Below, in pieces: positions 22,740 through 24,853 of a stretch of 24,853 nt of DNA (its first letter is position 1; each line of letters opens with the position of its first letter). The translations under genes and the position numbers were made by a program. The notes under the pieces were generated by a model. That model had not been told where the DNA came from and did no database searches. It worked only from the letters and a program-made list of their open reading frames with translations. This stretch comes from JANXSD01 sp038206385 (GTDB taxonomy: Bacteria > Bacteroidota > Bacteroidia > AKYH767-A > OLB10), in NCBI GenBank assembly GCA_038206385.1, contig JBBRAW010000042.1, forward strand, positions 1 to 24,853, given 5' to 3'.

Positions 22740-23537
22740 ATGAAGAACAGCATAGTAGTATTAATTGATTTCACGGAAGGTTGTAAAATTGCTATCGAGC
22801 AAGCAAAAGTCATTGCGAACTTTGCGGATGCAAAAATTGTTGCTGTTCATTTTTTAATGAAAAATGATAATGCAAATGAAGTAGAAAAGGAATTGTCACT
22901 TTTTACAGGCAATGCAATGGGGGAAGAAACAAATTTTGAAACTGTTATTGCAACAGGCGAATTAATGCATAATGCCGCTGCTGAATTAGGTCGTATAAAT
23001 CCTATGTTGGTTGTTGTCGGAACACATGGTGTTAAAGGAATAAAGCAAAATCTTTTTGGAGCTCATATTCTTAAATTAGTTCAAGCAATTCCATATCCGT
23101 GTTTGGTAGTTCAAGAAAATACGAAAGTGAATATCGCAGGAATTAAGAAAATATTATTTCCTGTTGGTCCGCATAAGATGTATGCAATTAAGACAGAACA
23201 AACGGCAATGATTGCTAAAATTTTTGATGCTGATATTGTTCAATATGAAATCGAGCGACCATTAATTACTCCTGATCCCGCATTAATAAAAAACATGAAA
23301 GAGGCGAAGGAGTATTTTCAAACTTCTAACAATCGTTTTAGTGAAATTAAAGAAGACAGTAAAGTTATTTCAGTAGGATTTGCTCGACAAACAATTAATT
23401 ATGCAGAAGAAAATAATTTTGATTTAATTTCTTTGATGTCGGATGTTCCTGTTGATGATGCTTACATCGGAAGAACTGATAAAGAAAATTTCTTAACCAA
23501 TCCTGCTGGGATTCCAGTTCTGTGCTGTAATAAATAA
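22740..23537 (+). CDS. Universal stress protein family protein (tandem UspA domains)
   Basis: A cytosolic protein of 265 residues from ATG 22740. The TTG two codons upstream is part of a promoter box and is not used. First UspA domain (about 1-140): beta strand IVVLIDFTEGC, then VVVGTHGVKGIKQNLFGAH with the G-x2-G-x9-G pattern of ATP-binding UspA proteins, then YPCLVVQ. The second half (about 140-265) repeats the fold (ILFPVGPHK, DLISLMSDV, GIPVLCCNK) but lacks the glycine loop, so it is a degenerate Usp domain. Role in stress survival is inferred from the family. It is preceded by CvpA and followed by a pgk remnant on the other strand. Confidence 0.88.
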   Translation: MKNSIVVLIDFTEGCKIAIEQAKVIANFADAKIVAVHFLMKNDNANEVEKELSLFTGNAMGEETNFETVIATGELMHNAAAELGRINPMLVVVGTHGVKGIKQNLFGAHILKLVQAIPYPCLVVQENTKVNIAGIKKILFPVGPHKMYAIKTEQTAMIAKIFDADIVQYEIERPLITPDPALIKNMKEAKEYFQTSNNRFSEIKEDSKVISVGFARQTINYAEENNFDLISLMSDVPVDDAYIGRTDKENFLTNPAGIPVLCCNK

Positions 23538-23579
23538 TTTAATTCTTAAGTATGATGTTAGATTAAAATCGAATAAATT

Positions 23580-23702
23580 TCAATAATTTTCCATCACCAT
23601 TTTAACTCCTGGCAATTCTTTGCCTTCGATATATTCGAGAAGTGCACCACCACCTGTTGAGACATAACTAACATCATTAGTAAAATGAAATTGGTTGATA
23701 GA
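23580..23702 (-). pseudogene. pgk: 3' remnant of a phosphoglycerate kinase gene
   Basis: On the minus strand, about 40 codons ending at TGA (23582-23580) read INQFHFTNDVSY then VSTGGGALLEYIEGKELPGV. This is the C-terminal nucleotide-phosphate-binding end of phosphoglycerate kinase (STGGGA..E..EGK.LPG), including the final hinge region. The remaining 350 or so residues are absent: upstream in this frame the sequence runs into the 3' end of the T9SS gene at 23717, and no PGK motif occurs beyond 24643. No start codon is available. The intact pgk is presumably elsewhere in the genome. Confidence 0.85.
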
Positions 23703-23716
23703 AGTATTTGAATTTA

Positions 23717-24643
23717 TTAATACAAAATAAATTTTCCCCTTTCTAAAATTTTTTTATCTTCAAATACGGAATAATAAAAAATGCCGACATTATTTCTTGA
23801 TATGCTATAGGTCTGCTCAGCCACAACATCCTGGTTAGAATATATCATTTGCCCTAAACCATTTACTATATTAACAGTATATCGTTTATTAGTTGTTGCA
23901 CCTTTTAAATTAAAGGAATGATCAAAATTTATGTAATTAAACTTAGTCACATAATTTGATTTTGAAGCAATGCCAACTGTAACAAAACAGCTACCATAAA
24001 CAGGAGAATATAAAGAATCTCTCACGCATTGTAATATTTTAACTTCATCAATAGCTTGAAATGCGGATTCGTTTATTCCAGTACTTGCACCAATACTTTC
24101 GATATAATAATAAGTGCCTGAGCTACCTGAAATATTAAAATAAAAACAATTTCTTGTTCCTGTTCCGGGAATATTTATTGGCCGGACACTATCAACAATA
24201 TATATAAAAGGCGAAGGTTGAAAGTTTCCCACATAAGTGTTTTTCAATGAATCACCATCAGTTAAACTAAAATCATAAAGTAAAAATTCAGTTGCTGAAA
24301 CACTATCATAAATAAAAACTTTCTTTTGTATAGTATCTTCTCTCATGATGGAACTTTGAAATATAGTATCATTTAAAAAAAATGGATAAGTAAAACAAAT
24401 GGCTGCGTTGCTGTATATATGATAGCCGGATAAGTTTTTATACATAACGCCGTTTATTGTCGTATCATTCCCTTCAACAATTATTTGCCCTGATTGAAAC
24501 GTGCAAAATGTAGAGGCATCACCTTGAAACTGCTCCCAGATATGGTGATTACCAAGTAATTTATGATAGCTCTGTGCGCTTAATGATATAGAACTTAACA
24601 ACATCATATTACACGCAATAATAATCTTTAAGTTTCTTTTCAA
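23717..24643 (-). CDS. Secreted hypothetical protein with a T9SS-like C-terminus
   Basis: The 308-residue protein has a signal peptide (residues 1-23, ending SISLSAQ). The body is beta-rich with many Ser/Thr/Asn (for example GTGTRNCFYFNISGSSGTYYYIESIGASTG), a pattern I know from many Bacteroidota secreted proteins of unknown function. The last 75 or so residues (YTVNIVNGLGQMIYSN, then NNVGIFYYSVFEDKK) resemble a type A sorting domain without the usual PNP motif. No enzyme motif is seen. Its stop codon lies 15 bases from the start of the pgk remnant on the same strand, so it sits at a rearrangement junction. No TAnnTTTG box is seen upstream on its strand; 24644-24831 is otherwise gene-free. 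Confidence 0.78.
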   Translation of the reverse strand: MKRNLKIIIACNMMLLSSISLSAQSYHKLLGNHHIWEQFQGDASTFCTFQSGQIIVEGNDTTINGVMYKNLSGYHIYSNAAICFTYPFFLNDTIFQSSIMREDTIQKKVFIYDSVSATEFLLYDFSLTDGDSLKNTYVGNFQPSPFIYIVDSVRPINIPGTGTRNCFYFNISGSSGTYYYIESIGASTGINESAFQAIDEVKILQCVRDSLYSPVYGSCFVTVGIASKSNYVTKFNYINFDHSFNLKGATTNKRYTVNIVNGLGQMIYSNQDVVAEQTYSISRNNVGIFYYSVFEDKKILERGKFILY

Positions 24644-24831
24644 AACGTTTTATTTTTTTATGTCATTGAAAACAGAAAGAAAAGTTCTGTAAATTTAAAA
24701 AGAAATATTGATAACCTGAGTTCGGGATAAGAATATTTTGAATATTATTTATAACTATTTGATTATCATATAAATGCAGCATTAAAATCGATTACTATTG
24801 TAGTGCAAACAACAAATAAGAATCAATTTCA

Positions 24832-24853
24832 ATGCTACAAGACAAAATTGCAG
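24832..24853 (+). CDS. Possible start of a gene running off the window edge
   Basis: ATG at 24832 opens MLQDKIA before the window ends. The codons fit a normal N-terminus, and SDR-type proteins often begin in a similar way, but seven residues cannot identify anything. Reported only because the preceding 188 bases lack any other gene. Confidence 0.3.

Overview
The window looks like Bacteroidota chromosomal DNA, probably a Chitinophagales, Sphingobacteriales or Cytophagales-type organism. The evidence is several secreted proteins with type IX secretion (T9SS) C-terminal sorting domains, SprB repeats, many promoters with the Bacteroidota -7 box TAnnTTTG, no Shine-Dalgarno sequences, and AT-rich DNA. 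No tRNA, rRNA, CRISPR array, transposase or phage gene is visible.

Layout. (1) 1-3778: two secreted T9SS proteins on the + strand, the 3' part of an M4 metalloprotease with SprB repeats and an RCC1 beta-propeller protein. They are separated by a terminator and are clearly richer in G+C than what follows. (2) 3779-7565: a palindromic intergenic element, an amidohydrolase, then rlmN and an MFS transporter. (3) 7602-14694: a coherent block that looks like a light/photodamage response locus. A minus-strand run (outer-membrane protein, TIGR01777 epimerase, DNA photolyase, riboflavin synthase) is divergent from a small unknown gene and a MerR regulator carrying the CarH/LitR adenosylcobalamin-binding motifs. 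folE and an ECF sigma factor follow, divergent from each other. (4) 14932-18895: an S41 processing peptidase, pheS, a secreted cyclophilin and a small lipoprotein. (5) 19284-24643: an orphan NarL-type response regulator, two T9SS-sorted proteins, a conserved hypothetical protein, a CvpA-family protein and a universal stress protein. This part holds three gene remnants: two from a collapsed tandem array of T9SS genes and one 3' fragment of phosphoglycerate kinase. A further reading frame may begin at 24832.

How the genes may work together. In region 3 the MerR protein is the likely photosensor. The ECF sigma factor is a likely output regulator, photolyase is the repair enzyme, and riboflavin synthase (FAD) and GTP cyclohydrolase I (folate/pterin) could supply photolyase cofactors. 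Carotenoid genes, the classic CarH targets, are absent from the window. This assignment rests on motifs and gene order, not on experiment.
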